Below, in pieces: positions 8,246 to 17,236 of a stretch of 64,000 nucleotides of DNA. The number at the start of each line of letters is the position of its first letter. Positions within the stretch are counted from its first letter, which is position 1. The position numbers were made by a program, and so were the translations under genes. This DNA comes from Aliihoeflea sp052435735 (GTDB taxonomy: Bacteria; Pseudomonadota; Alphaproteobacteria; Rhizobiales; Rhizobiaceae). The notes under the pieces are model-generated. The model was not told the origin of the DNA. It saw only the letters and a list, made by a program, of their open reading frames with translations, and searched no databases. The stretch covers positions 106,021-170,020 of the forward strand of contig JBQVNB010000007.1 of the NCBI GenBank assembly GCA_052435735.1. The letters run 5' to 3'.

Positions 8246-8452
8246 ATGGGACGTATTTACATCGACTGCCGCGAATTCCCCAGCGAGATGAACTGCACCG
8301 TCGCGATCGCCGCCGACAATGAGCGCGAACTCGTCGACGCTGCGGTCCAACACGCCGTCGCCGTTCACGGCCACCACGACACGCCGGAGTTCCGCTCGGA
8401 AATCGCCAAGGCGATCCACAAGGGCAACCCGCCGGCAAGCCGCGCCGCGTAG
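8246..8452 (+). CDS. DUF1059 small protein
   Basis: This 68-residue protein has the DUF1059 pattern: an N-terminal strand with a Cys (YIDCREFPSEMNCTVAI), then an acidic helix and HAVAVHGHHDTP. The ATG follows GGGAGG by 6 nt. No biochemical function is known to me for the family. A second, more divergent DUF1059 gene is present at 37.7 kb. It is convergent with choV, the stops being only 3 bp apart. Confidence 0.85.
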   Translation: MGRIYIDCREFPSEMNCTVAIAADNERELVDAAVQHAVAVHGHHDTPEFRSEIAKAIHKGNPPASRAA

Positions 8453-8455
8453 GCG

Positions 8456-9643
8456 TCAGCGCCGGATCACCGCCTTCAGCACGTCGCGCACGCCGATCGA
8501 GCCGACGAAGCGCGACTGCTCGTCGAACAGCGCGACAGGCGCCGTCGCCGAGCGGTGCATCGCGGCCATCACCGTCTTGAGCGGCGTTCCCGGCGAGGCC
8601 CAGAACACCTGCGGCTTGTCGGCCGGCAGGTCTTCCATGTTCTCGCACGAGACCCAGATCGCCGGCGTGCCGTTGCGCTCGGCATCGATCACCAGCATGT
8701 TTTCGTCGAACTTGAAGCGCGTGGTGTGCCGGCGGTCGAGCCAAAGCCAGTTGTCGCCGGCGGCGTCGAGGTCGCGCGCGTCGCGCATGATGTTCCACGC
8801 CGTCAGCACCGAGAGCGGGTTCACATTGGCGATGAAGTCGCGGACATAGTCGTTCGCCGGCGCCAGCACGATCTCCTCCGGCGCGCCGGTCTGGACGATC
8901 CGCCCGCCCTCCATGATCGAGATCGTGTTGCCGATCTTCAGCGCTTCCTCGAGGTCGTGGCTGACGAAGAGGATCGTCTTCTTCAGCTTGTCCTGAAGGT
9001 CGAGCAGCTCGTCCTGCAGCTTGGTTCGGATCAGCGGGTCGAGGGCGGAAAAGGGCTCGTCCATCAGGAGGATCGGCGCGTCGGTCGCGAAGGCGCGGGC
9101 AAGGCCGACGCGCTGCTGCATGCCGCCCGAAAGCTCATGCGCATATTTGTCGGCCCATTGCGTCAGACCGACGAGGTCGAGCTGGGCGGCGACACGCTCC
9201 TTGCGCTGGGCGGCCGGCACGCCTGCCAGTTCGAGGCCGAAGCCGACATTCTCCGCCACGGTGCGCCAGGGCAGGAGCGCGAATTGCTGGAACACCATCG
9301 CCACGCATTCGCGGCGGATCTGGCGCAGCTTGGCGGGCGAACAGCTCACCACGTCGGCTTGCCAGTCCTTGTCGTGCACGATCACCGCGCCGCGGGTCAC
9401 CTGGTTCAGTCCGTTGACGGCGCGCAGCAGCGTCGACTTGCCCGAACCCGACAGGCCCATCAGGACCGAGATTTCGCCGCTGTGGACGATCAGGTCCGCC
9501 TGGCAGCAGCCGAGCACCGCGCCGGTCTTTTCCAGGATTTCCGAGCGGCTGGCGCCGGCATCCAAAAGCGGCAGCGCGGCGCGCTGCTCGGCCTGCGTGC
9601 CGAAGACGATGTCGACGCGGCGGAACTCGACGGCGGTGCTCAT
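8456..9643 (-). CDS. choV: choline/glycine-betaine ABC transporter ATP-binding protein
   Basis: This 395-residue ATPase has Walker A GLSGSGKST (about residues 63-71), signature LSGGMQQR, Walker B ILLMDEPFSALD and the His loop SHDL. A C-terminal extension holds an osmoregulated-transporter type regulatory region that includes CBS-like sequence near the end (VALFDEQSRFVGSIGVRDVLKAV). It energises uptake through ChoW. The start at 9643 overlaps the choW stop (ATGA). Gene order choX-choW-choV and protein sizes match the rhizobial high-affinity choline system. Glycine betaine or proline betaine as substrate cannot be excluded. Confidence 0.92.
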   Translation of the reverse strand: MSTAVEFRRVDIVFGTQAEQRAALPLLDAGASRSEILEKTGAVLGCCQADLIVHSGEISVLMGLSGSGKSTLLRAVNGLNQVTRGAVIVHDKDWQADVVSCSPAKLRQIRRECVAMVFQQFALLPWRTVAENVGFGLELAGVPAAQRKERVAAQLDLVGLTQWADKYAHELSGGMQQRVGLARAFATDAPILLMDEPFSALDPLIRTKLQDELLDLQDKLKKTILFVSHDLEEALKIGNTISIMEGGRIVQTGAPEEIVLAPANDYVRDFIANVNPLSVLTAWNIMRDARDLDAAGDNWLWLDRRHTTRFKFDENMLVIDAERNGTPAIWVSCENMEDLPADKPQVFWASPGTPLKTVMAAMHRSATAPVALFDEQSRFVGSIGVRDVLKAVIRR

Positions 9644-10494
9644 TTGGCCTTCTCCTGGCCGATCCGCGCCATCCGGTCGAGGATGATCGCCAGCACCACG
9701 ATGGCGAGGCCCGCTTCGAGGCCGAGCGGGATGTTGACCGTGTTCAGCGCCCGCACGACCGGCCTCCCGAGCCCGTTCGCGCCGATCAGCGCCGCGATCA
9801 CCACCATCGACAGCGACAGCATGATGCACTGGGTCAGCCCCGCCATGATGGTCGGCAGGGCCGAGGGCAGTTCGACCTTCCAGAGCAACTGGCTGCGCGT
9901 CGCGCCGAAGGATTCGCCCGCCTCCAGCATCGGCCGGGGCACCGACTTGATGCCGAGATAGGTCAGGCGGATCGGGGCCGGACAGGCGAAGATCACGGTG
10001 ACGATCAGGCCCGGCGCGATGCCTAGGCCGAAGAGGATCAGGACGGGGATGAGGTAGACGAAGGTCGGCAGGGTCTGCATCAGGTCGAGCACCGGTTGCA
10101 GCCAGGCATAGACGCGGTCGTTATGCGCCGCCCAGATGCCGATCGGCACACCGATCGCCATCGACACGGTCGCGGCCGATACGACGAGCACGAGCGTCTG
10201 CACCGTCTCGGACCAGAGCCCCTGGTTGATGATGAAGAGCAGGCCCAGCATCACTCCCAGCGACAGCTTCCAGGAGCGCTTGAGCGCGAAGGCCAGGGCG
10301 GCGATGGCGAGGACGACGACCACCGGCGGAAACCACATGATGAGGTTCACCATCGAATCCAGAACCGTGCGCAAGCCATTGGAAATGGAATCGAAAAACC
10401 AGGCGAAATTGCCGATCAGGAAGTCGAAGAGCGTCTGCCCCCAGCGCCCGACAGGAATCTTCTCGCTTGCCACCCAATCCGAAACCGGGTCCAT
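9640..10494 (-). CDS. choW: choline/glycine-betaine ABC transporter permease
   Basis: This 284-residue inner-membrane protein has about six or seven hydrophobic helices and the BPD permease EAA-type loop around LEAGESFGATRSQLLWKVELPSALPTIMAGLTQ, which contacts the ATPase. The N-terminus (residues 1-50) is amphipathic, as in ProW/ChoW. It is separated from choX by 79 bp containing a strong hairpin, and overlaps choV by 4 bp. Confidence 0.93.
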   Translation of the reverse strand: MDPVSDWVASEKIPVGRWGQTLFDFLIGNFAWFFDSISNGLRTVLDSMVNLIMWFPPVVVVLAIAALAFALKRSWKLSLGVMLGLLFIINQGLWSETVQTLVLVVSAATVSMAIGVPIGIWAAHNDRVYAWLQPVLDLMQTLPTFVYLIPVLILFGLGIAPGLIVTVIFACPAPIRLTYLGIKSVPRPMLEAGESFGATRSQLLWKVELPSALPTIMAGLTQCIMLSLSMVVIAALIGANGLGRPVVRALNTVNIPLGLEAGLAIVVLAIILDRMARIGQEKAK

Positions 10495-10523
10495 CGCCTC
10501 ATCCCCTCGAAGTTCAAACGCGA

Positions 10524-10548
10524 AGCGGCCGGATCGTTGCCGGCCGCT
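10524..10548 (-). other. intercistronic hairpin between choX and choW
   Basis: AGCGGCCGG (10524-10532) and CCGGCCGCT (10540-10548) form a perfect 9-bp GC-rich stem with a 7-nt loop. There is no T-run, so it is unlikely to be a full intrinsic terminator. Stems like this after binding-protein genes often protect the upstream mRNA and cause the binding protein to be made in excess over permease and ATPase; that role is inferred. Confidence 0.6.
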
Positions 10549-10573
10549 CCGAAATCACACGGTCGACGCGGCC

Positions 10574-11521
10574 TTAAAGGCCGAGTTCCGCGCGCACGGC
10601 GGCTTCGCCGTCCTCGCCACCCACCGTCGTTACGCCTTCGAGCCACGGCGTCAGCGCGTCCGGGTTGGCCTTCAGCCATTCGCTCGCGGCGGCCTCCGGG
10701 TCGGCGCCGTCATCGAGGATCGCGCCCATGATCTCGTTTTCCATTTCGAGCGAGAAGACGAGATTGGTCAGGAACTTGCCGACATTCGGGCATTCCTCGG
10801 TGTAGCCGGCGCGCACATTGGTATGCACCGTCGCGCCGCCGAAATTCGGCCCGAAGACCTCGTCGCCGCCTTCGAGATATTCCATCTCGATATTGGCGTT
10901 CATCGGGTGCGGCTCCCAGCCGAGGAAGACCACGTCCTGCTGCGAACGGGCGGCGCGGGTAACGGCCGAAAGCATCCCGGCCTCCGAGCTCTCGACGACC
11001 TCGAAGCCCGACAGGCCGAACTGGTCGGCCTCGATCATGTCGAGGATCAGGCGGTTGCCGTCATTGCCCGGCTCGATGCCGAGGATCTGGCCGTTCAGAT
11101 CGTCGCTGAACTCGGCGATCTTGTCGAAGCTCGTCAGGCCCTTGTCGTAGGTGTATTTCGGGACGGCGAGCGTGTATTTGGCGCCTTCCAGATTGGTGAC
11201 CAGGGTCTCCACCGACCCGTCCTCGCGATAGGGCGCAATGTCGGCTTCCATCGTCGGCATCCAGTTGCCGAGGAACACGTCGATGTCGCCATTCTTCAAC
11301 GACGCATAGGTCACCGGAACCGAAAGCACCTGCACGTCCGTCTCGTAGCCGAGTGCCTTCAAGAGCACCGTCGCCGTGCCCGTCGTCGCGGTGATGTCGG
11401 TCCAGCCGACGTCGGAAAAGCGGATCGTCTGGCAGGCTTCCGGATCCTGCGCCAGCGCGGCTCCGGCCGAAAGCGCGGTCGAAAGGGCAAGCGTCGTGAG
11501 GAATGTGCGGGTACGCAACAT
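10574..11521 (-). CDS. choX: periplasmic choline-binding protein of ABC transporter
   Basis: This 315-residue protein has a Sec signal peptide (MLRTRTFLTTLALSTALSAG, cleavage near ALAQ) and an OpuAC-type substrate-binding fold. Aromatic and Asp positions typical of quaternary-ammonium boxes are present (FSDVGWTD, FLGNWMPTMEADI, VFLGWEPHPMN). ChoX delivers choline to ChoW/ChoV. The start follows GGGAGA by 8 nt. Homologous binding proteins for glycine betaine look similar, so choline specificity is taken from the gene order and ChoX-like length. Confidence 0.9.
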   Translation of the reverse strand: MLRTRTFLTTLALSTALSAGAALAQDPEACQTIRFSDVGWTDITATTGTATVLLKALGYETDVQVLSVPVTYASLKNGDIDVFLGNWMPTMEADIAPYREDGSVETLVTNLEGAKYTLAVPKYTYDKGLTSFDKIAEFSDDLNGQILGIEPGNDGNRLILDMIEADQFGLSGFEVVESSEAGMLSAVTRAARSQQDVVFLGWEPHPMNANIEMEYLEGGDEVFGPNFGGATVHTNVRAGYTEECPNVGKFLTNLVFSLEMENEIMGAILDDGADPEAAASEWLKANPDALTPWLEGVTTVGGEDGEAAVRAELGL

Positions 11522-11593
11522 CGAATTCGTCTCCCATCGGGTTTATGGAAAACCGCTCGAAACGCGGTCTTTCACGAGTTGCTAAAGCCAAAC

Positions 11594-11649
11594 ATCATTT
11601 GCACGATGATTCAAGAACCATGTCGAAAAGCCTGAAATTGCACGTGTGC
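11594..11649. promoter_or_regulatory. dyads in the choX-tdk divergent intergenic region
   Basis: Two dyads lie in the 197-bp gap. ATCAT-N7-ATGAT occupies 11594-11610, about 75-90 bp upstream of the choX ATG. GCACGTGTGC occupies 11640-11649. Either could be an operator for choline-responsive control or for tdk; nothing in the sequence decides between them. Confidence 0.3.
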
Positions 11650-11718
11650 AGCGATTTTTCGTGGACGGTTGCGCGGTGGCACTCCCGCTCCCGCGCCCAA
11701 CCGGCCTAAAAGGCACGC

Positions 11719-12336
11719 ATGGCCAAGCTCTATTTCCATTATTCCGCGATGAATGCCGGCAAGTCGACGCTGCTCCTGCAGGCGTCGTACAATTACGGCG
11801 AGCGCGGCATGCGCACCGCGACCTTCACTGCCGCCCTCGACGACCGCGCCGGCGTCGGACGCATCGCCTCGCGCATCGGGCTCGGCGCCGATGCGGAGCT
11901 CTTTTCGGCGGAAACCGACCTCTTCGCGATCATCGACGCGCTCGCCCGCAGCGGGCCGTTGCACTGCGTCTTCGTCGACGAGGCGCAGTTTCTTTCAGAA
12001 GAGCAGGTCTGGCAGCTTGCGCGCGTCGCCGACAGGCTCGGCGTGCCGGTGATGTGCTACGGGCTGCGCACCGATTTTCGCGGCGAACTCTTTCCCGGCT
12101 CGAAGGCGCTGCTCGCAATCGGCGACGAGCTGCGCGAGGTGCGCACCATCTGCAAATGCGGGCGCAAGGCGACGATGGTCGTGCGGCTCGGACCGAACGG
12201 CAAGGTGCTGCTGGAGGGGGATCAGGTCGCGATCGGCGGCGAGGATCGCTACGTCTCGCTGTGCCGCCGCCACTGGGAAGAAGAGATGGGGCGCCTGCCG
12301 CCGGAAGACCTCGTTGGCTTCACCGCCGGGGAATAG
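11719..12336 (+). CDS. tdk: thymidine kinase
   Basis: This 205-residue type II thymidine kinase phosphorylates thymidine in the salvage pathway. The P-loop is SAMNAGKST (residues 9-17). The acidic catalytic region is VFVDEAQFL, and the lasso and zinc site are represented by ICKCGRKA and SLCRRH. The thymidine-binding region near the C-terminus is VAIGGEDRYVSLC. Length is normal for the bacterial family. The nearest plausible Shine-Dalgarno before ATG is weak (AAAGGC). It is divergent from choX. Confidence 0.95.
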   Translation: MAKLYFHYSAMNAGKSTLLLQASYNYGERGMRTATFTAALDDRAGVGRIASRIGLGADAELFSAETDLFAIIDALARSGPLHCVFVDEAQFLSEEQVWQLARVADRLGVPVMCYGLRTDFRGELFPGSKALLAIGDELREVRTICKCGRKATMVVRLGPNGKVLLEGDQVAIGGEDRYVSLCRRHWEEEMGRLPPEDLVGFTAGE

Positions 12337-12354
12337 ACGGACCCGCCATCGCAG

Positions 12355-12364
12355 TTGTATACAG
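12355..12364. promoter_or_regulatory. possible GntR-type operator upstream of fhs
   Basis: TTGTATACAG contains the perfect palindrome TGTATACA, a pattern often bound by GntR-family regulators. It lies 167 bp upstream of the fhs ATG and 19 bp after the tdk stop. No regulator gene is nearby, so this is only a candidate. Confidence 0.3.
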
Positions 12365-12530
12365 CTTTTCGATCCGGGCCCAAGACCGCTTTCGCCTTGT
12401 CGCATTCCGTGCATTGCGCGGCTTTATTGAGACGGCGCGCAACAGCGGCAACCGCCATGAATCCGAACCGAAGCGCGCGGTCCCGGCCGTCGCGAACAGA
12501 ACCGAGCTAGAAGCCTCCTGGGGGACCTAA

Positions 12531-14210
12531 ATGGCCGAAGTGAAATCCGATATCGCGATTGCGCGCGCCGCGAAGAAGAAGCCGATCATGGAGATCGGCG
12601 CGAGCCTGGGCATCCCGCACGAGCATCTCCTGCCCTATGGACACGACAAGGCGAAGGTCTCGGCCGAGTACATCAAGTCGGTGAGCGGCAACAAGGACGG
12701 CAAGCTGATCCTCGTCACCGCGATCAATCCGACGCCGGCCGGCGAGGGCAAGACGACGACGACGGTCGGCCTCGGCGATGGTCTCAACCGGATCGGAAAG
12801 AAGGCCGTGGTCTGCATCCGCGAAGCCTCGCTCGGGCCGAATTTCGGCATGAAGGGCGGCGCGGCGGGCGGCGGCATGGCGCAGGTCGTGCCGATGGAGG
12901 ACATGAACCTCCACTTCACCGGTGATTTCCACGCCATCACCACCGCGCACAATTTGCTGGCCGCGCTGATCGACAATCACATCTACTGGGGCAACGATCT
13001 GGGCATCGACCAGCGCCGCGTCGTTTGGCGCCGCGTGATGGACATGAACGACCGCGCGCTGCGCCAGATCACCTGCTCGCTCGGCGGCGTGGCCAACGGC
13101 TTCCCGCGCGAGGCCGGCTTCGACATCACCGTCGCCTCCGAAGTCATGGCCATCCTGTGCCTTGCCAAGGATCTTGCCGATCTCGAAAAGCGCCTCGGCG
13201 ACATCATTGTCGCCTATCGCCGCGACAAGACCCCGGTCTATGCGCGCGATTTGAAGGCCGACGGCGCGATGGCGGTTCTGCTCAAGGACGCGATGCAGCC
13301 GAACCTCGTCCAGACTTTGGAGAACAACCCGGCCTTCGTCCATGGCGGCCCGTTCGCCAACATCGCGCATGGCTGCAACTCGGTCGTCGCCACCACGACC
13401 GCGCTCAAGCTGGGCGAATATGTCGTCACCGAGGCCGGTTTCGGCGCGGATCTCGGCGCGGAAAAATTCTTCGACATCAAGTGCCGCAAGGCCGGGCTCA
13501 AGCCCGCCGCCGCGGTCATTGTCGCCACCGTGCGCGCGATGAAGATGAATGGCGGCGTCAAGAAGGACGATCTGGGTACCGAAAACGTCGAGGCCGTCAA
13601 GAAGGGCTGCGCCAATCTCGGCCGCCATATCGAGAACGTACGCCAGTTCGGCGTCCCGGCCGTGGTCGCGATCAACCATTTCTATTCCGACACCGACGCC
13701 GAAATCCAGGCGCTGAAGGACTATGTCGCCTCGATGGGCGAGGAGGCGATCCTGTGCAAACACTGGGCGCAGGGCTCGGCCGGTATCGAGGATCTGGCGA
13801 GGAAGGTCGTGGAGCTCGCCGAAGGCGGCTCGTCGCAATTCGCCCCGCTCTATCCCGACGAGATGCCGCTCTTCGACAAGATCAACACCATCGTCAAGCG
13901 CATCTATCGCGGCTCGCACGCCATTGCCGACAAGTCGGTGCGCGACCAGCTTCACCAGTGGGAGCAGGCGGGTTACGGCAACCTGCCGGTCTGCATGGCG
14001 AAGACGCAGTATTCCTTCTCTACCGACCCGAATTTGCGCGGCGCGCCCAACGACCACGTCGTGCCGGTGCGCGAGGTGCGCCTGTCGGCCGGCGCCGGCT
14101 TCATCGTCGCCATCTGCGGAGAGATCATGACCATGCCGGGCCTGCCAAAGACGCCGTCCTCGGAAAAGATCTTCCTCAATGACGAAGGCCAGATCGAGGG
14201 CTTGTTCTAG
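12531..14210 (+). CDS. fhs: formate-tetrahydrofolate ligase
   Basis: This 559-residue enzyme makes 10-formyl-THF from formate, THF and ATP, feeding one-carbon units to purine and fMet synthesis. The P-loop is TPAGEGKTTTT (from residue 68). Family-typical runs include REASLGPNFGMKGGAAGGG, DFHAITTAHNLLAALIDNH and the C-terminal GAGFIVAICGEIMTMPGLPK. Length is that of the full family. An AGCCTCCTGGGGGACCTAA leader gives a GGGGGA Shine-Dalgarno. It is followed by an intrinsic terminator, so it is monocistronic. Confidence 0.97.
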   Translation: MAEVKSDIAIARAAKKKPIMEIGASLGIPHEHLLPYGHDKAKVSAEYIKSVSGNKDGKLILVTAINPTPAGEGKTTTTVGLGDGLNRIGKKAVVCIREASLGPNFGMKGGAAGGGMAQVVPMEDMNLHFTGDFHAITTAHNLLAALIDNHIYWGNDLGIDQRRVVWRRVMDMNDRALRQITCSLGGVANGFPREAGFDITVASEVMAILCLAKDLADLEKRLGDIIVAYRRDKTPVYARDLKADGAMAVLLKDAMQPNLVQTLENNPAFVHGGPFANIAHGCNSVVATTTALKLGEYVVTEAGFGADLGAEKFFDIKCRKAGLKPAAAVIVATVRAMKMNGGVKKDDLGTENVEAVKKGCANLGRHIENVRQFGVPAVVAINHFYSDTDAEIQALKDYVASMGEEAILCKHWAQGSAGIEDLARKVVELAEGGSSQFAPLYPDEMPLFDKINTIVKRIYRGSHAIADKSVRDQLHQWEQAGYGNLPVCMAKTQYSFSTDPNLRGAPNDHVVPVREVRLSAGAGFIVAICGEIMTMPGLPKTPSSEKIFLNDEGQIEGLF

Positions 14211-14231
14211 GGCTCTGCGACAGTCTCCGCG

Positions 14232-14255
14232 AAAGGGCGCTGCGGCGCCCTTTTT
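14232..14255 (+). terminator. intrinsic terminator after fhs
   Basis: AAAGGGCGC, loop TGCG and GCGCCCTTT form a 9-bp stem followed by further T residues. It starts 22 bp after the fhs stop. Confidence 0.88.
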
Positions 14256-14320
14256 CGGGCGCTGAGACGGCAACGCTCCGCGCGCATATGCGTTGTCGCT
14301 GAACAACCGGGGGCGGCAGC

Positions 14321-15568
14321 ATGATTTCGAAGTGGAACTGGATCTACAGGCTCCTGACGCGGCGCCTGTGGTTCCGCAGCACGCTGATCTCGCTGCTCGC
14401 CGTCCTGTCGGCGCTTCTCGCCGTCTTTCTCGGCCCCTACATTCCCTACGAAATCTCCGCCTCCATCGGCGCCGAGGCGGTCGACAACATCCTGACCATC
14501 ATCGCCTCGTCGATGCTGGCGGTGACGACGTTCTCGCTGTCCACCATGGTCGCGGCCTATTCCGCAGCCACGACCAACGTGACGCCGCGCGCCACCAAGC
14601 TCCTGCTTCAGGACACGACCTCCCAGAACGTCCTGGCGACCTTCGTCGGCTCGTTCCTCTACAGCCTCGTCGCGATCATCACGCTTTCCATGGGCGCCTA
14701 TGGCGAACAGGGCCGTGTGATCCTGTTCGTGGTCACTATCTTCGTCGTGCTTCTGATCGTGGTCACGCTCCTGCGCTGGATCGACTATCTGACTCGCCTC
14801 GGGCGCGTCGGCGAGACGACGGAAGTCGTGGAGAAGGCGACGGCGGAGGCGCTGCGCAGCCGCCGCCAACAACCCTATCTCGGCGGCGTGCACCTCGCCG
14901 ACGAGGATGTCATTCCCGCTGATGCCGCGGCGGTCGCCGCCCCATTCATCGGCTACGTCCAGCACATCGACATGGCCAGCCTGCAGGAGATCGCCGAGGC
15001 CGAAGGCGTCGTCATCTATTCGCTCGCGCTTCCAGGCACGTTCGTCGACGGGCGACGACCGCTGGCGCGCATAGCATCCAGTGACGAGAAGGTACACGCT
15101 GCCGTCGTCGCGGCCTATTCGCTCGCCCGTGAGCGCTCCTTCGACCAGGACCCGCGCTTCGGCCTGTCGGTGCTGGCAGAAATCGCCCAACGCGCCCTCT
15201 CGCCTGCCCTTAACGATCCCGGTACGGCGATCGACGTCATCGGACGCAGCGTGCGGCTTCTGTCCATCTGGGACGAAGCGGAGGAGCGCGAGCCGGTTCG
15301 CTTCCCGAACGTCCATGTCGCGTCGATCAAGCTGTCTGAGCTCTTCGATGACGTCTATCTGCCGATCGCCCGCGACGGTGCGGCGGTTGCCGAGGTGCAG
15401 GTGCGCCTGCAAAAGGCCTTCGCGGCCACGGCAGCTTTTGCCGACCCGCGCTTTCGCATCGAGGCGGCGCGGCACTCGGACATGGCGCTCCGCCGTGCCG
15501 AGGGAGCCCTGACGCTTGCCGAAGATCTCGAGGCGGTCCGCACCGCCGCGCGCGCCGTTTCGGTATGA
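14321..15568 (+). CDS. DUF2254 membrane protein
   Basis: This 415-residue protein has four predicted transmembrane helices in its first 160 residues (about 18-45, 58-80, 105-130, 135-155), followed by a long soluble part with strands and helices (HIDMASLQEIAEAEGVVIYS, RALSPALNDPGTAIDVIGRSV). This is the DUF2254 pattern, a bacterial family without a settled function. It stands alone between the fhs terminator and the convergent copCD gene, 3 bp from its stop. Confidence 0.85.
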   Translation: MISKWNWIYRLLTRRLWFRSTLISLLAVLSALLAVFLGPYIPYEISASIGAEAVDNILTIIASSMLAVTTFSLSTMVAAYSAATTNVTPRATKLLLQDTTSQNVLATFVGSFLYSLVAIITLSMGAYGEQGRVILFVVTIFVVLLIVVTLLRWIDYLTRLGRVGETTEVVEKATAEALRSRRQQPYLGGVHLADEDVIPADAAAVAAPFIGYVQHIDMASLQEIAEAEGVVIYSLALPGTFVDGRRPLARIASSDEKVHAAVVAAYSLARERSFDQDPRFGLSVLAEIAQRALSPALNDPGTAIDVIGRSVRLLSIWDEAEEREPVRFPNVHVASIKLSELFDDVYLPIARDGAAVAEVQVRLQKAFAATAAFADPRFRIEAARHSDMALRRAEGALTLAEDLEAVRTAARAVSV

Positions 15569-15571
15569 CCC

Positions 15572-17167
15572 TTACGGCCTGATCTCAATCTCTGTCGTCA
15601 GCCGCACGATGTCGAAATCGGTGACGAGAATATCGAGCCGCACGGTCCAGCGCCCGGCCAGCGGCAGGACCACGTCGTCTGCGCGCCACGTGCCGTCGCC
15701 AGGCTTTTCCGCCTGCCGCCGGAACGGCTCGATGCCGGCCTCGGGATTGGCGAAGACGAAGGCGACTTCCCTCGCATCGAGCGGGCCGAAATCGCCCGTC
15801 ATGATCATCGCCGACACCGCAACCGGTCCCGCCCGTCCCGGCGTCACCGAAACGTCGGCCATCGCTTCGGCGGTATGGATGTGCACCGAAGCCGGCTGCG
15901 CGGCGGCGAGGGCGAGCGCGCGCGGCGGCGGGGTGAAGCGCCAGCCTGCCGCGATGGCGAGGATGACGAGCACGACCAGCGTCTCCGCAGCGATCGAGCG
16001 GACGAGCGCATGCGTATCGCCCGCCAGCGCCGGCCGCGTCAGCCTCCAGCGATTGACAGCGGCAAGCGCGAATAGCGCCGCCAGGCAGCCGAGCTTGGCA
16101 AGGAACAACCGGCCATAGGCCGTGTCGACCAGCGCCGCCGGCGTCTCCACCTGGATGACCGCCAGCACGATGCCCGCCGCGATGAGCCCGGCGATGGCAA
16201 AGGGGATGAATGTCGAGAACCGTTCCAGCCCGCGCGCCGCATTGAAGGCATTCGCGCGAAGCGCCAGGCCAAGCGGCACCAGCGCCCCGACCCAGACGGC
16301 GATCGCCGCGGCATGAAGCGCGACGGCCGGCCGCGTCAGCCATTGCGGTTCGGCTGCGCTCGCATGACCCGAGACGGTCAGCGCATAGGCGCCGGCGGCG
16401 AGCGCACCAGTCGCCAGGATGCAGGACACACCGGCATTTTTGGTCAAAGCGGCGATGCCGGCCGCGCCGAGCGCTGCGAGCACCAGCTTGACCGTCAGGC
16501 CGAAGCTCGTCTCCAGCCCTGCCCGCCAGATGGCCGGGTCGGCGAACCTCGCGATCGGCGCACCAAGCGCATCGAGGCCCTGCAGGCCCGGCGAAATCGC
16601 CGCTGCCGCAAGGCCGATCCCGACGAAGGCCAGCACCGCCCGCGATCCCGCGCGCGAGACCGGCACGAACCAGGCGAGCGCGAATGCGCCCCCCGCGCCG
16701 AGAAAGAGGCCGACATAAAGCCCGATCTTCGCCAGCCACACGGCCGCCCGCACCGTCCAGTCGACCGGTTCGGGAACGGGCGGCGGCGCAGCGCCCGGCG
16801 CGCCGATCGAAAACACCACCGATCCGCCGACCGGGTGCCCATCCGCCGAGACCACGCGCCAGGTCAGGACATGCGTGCCGTCTTCAAGGCCCGCCGGCGC
16901 TTCGATCTCGACCGAGCGGTCCCGCACAGCGAAGTCGCCGAGGTCCACCGCCTCGCCGTTCGGTCGTACGATCCGCAGGACGAGCGGCGATACGGGCTCG
17001 CTGAAATCCAGCCGGAAGCTTTCCGGCGCGGTCGCGATCACTGCGCCGTCGCGAGGCTCGGCGCCGGTCAGCGAGGCGTGCGCAGCGGCCTCGCCGACAA
17101 GCGCCAGAAGCAGCGCCAGCGCCGCGATCCAACCTGCCAGACCGGGTCCGTTTTTCACTCGTTGCAT
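15572..17167 (-). CDS. CopC-CopD fusion, periplasmic copper binding and membrane import domain
   Basis: This protein of about 531 residues starts at the ATG at 17167, which places a clean signal peptide at residues 1-29. The mature protein begins with His30 (AAA/HASLTGAEPRDG), the Cu ligand of CopC domains; HPVGGSVVFSIG also belongs to the CopC beta-barrel. From about residue 140 there are eight or so hydrophobic helices of the CopD type (SGHASAAEPQWLTRPAVALHAAAIAVWVG carries His residues). The last 90 residues form a periplasmic tail. It resembles B. subtilis YcnJ, a copper-acquisition protein. It is the third gene of an operon with YcnI and DUF2946 genes. Confidence 0.9.
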   Translation of the reverse strand: MQRVKNGPGLAGWIAALALLLALVGEAAAHASLTGAEPRDGAVIATAPESFRLDFSEPVSPLVLRIVRPNGEAVDLGDFAVRDRSVEIEAPAGLEDGTHVLTWRVVSADGHPVGGSVVFSIGAPGAAPPPVPEPVDWTVRAAVWLAKIGLYVGLFLGAGGAFALAWFVPVSRAGSRAVLAFVGIGLAAAAISPGLQGLDALGAPIARFADPAIWRAGLETSFGLTVKLVLAALGAAGIAALTKNAGVSCILATGALAAGAYALTVSGHASAAEPQWLTRPAVALHAAAIAVWVGALVPLGLALRANAFNAARGLERFSTFIPFAIAGLIAAGIVLAVIQVETPAALVDTAYGRLFLAKLGCLAALFALAAVNRWRLTRPALAGDTHALVRSIAAETLVVLVILAIAAGWRFTPPPRALALAAAQPASVHIHTAEAMADVSVTPGRAGPVAVSAMIMTGDFGPLDAREVAFVFANPEAGIEPFRRQAEKPGDGTWRADDVVLPLAGRWTVRLDILVTDFDIVRLTTEIEIRP

Positions 17168-17236
17168 GGGTCCGTCCACCTGAAGCCGCGATCGGGCGGC
17201 CGGCACGCATCGCGCCGGCCGCCGCGTCCTTGTCCG

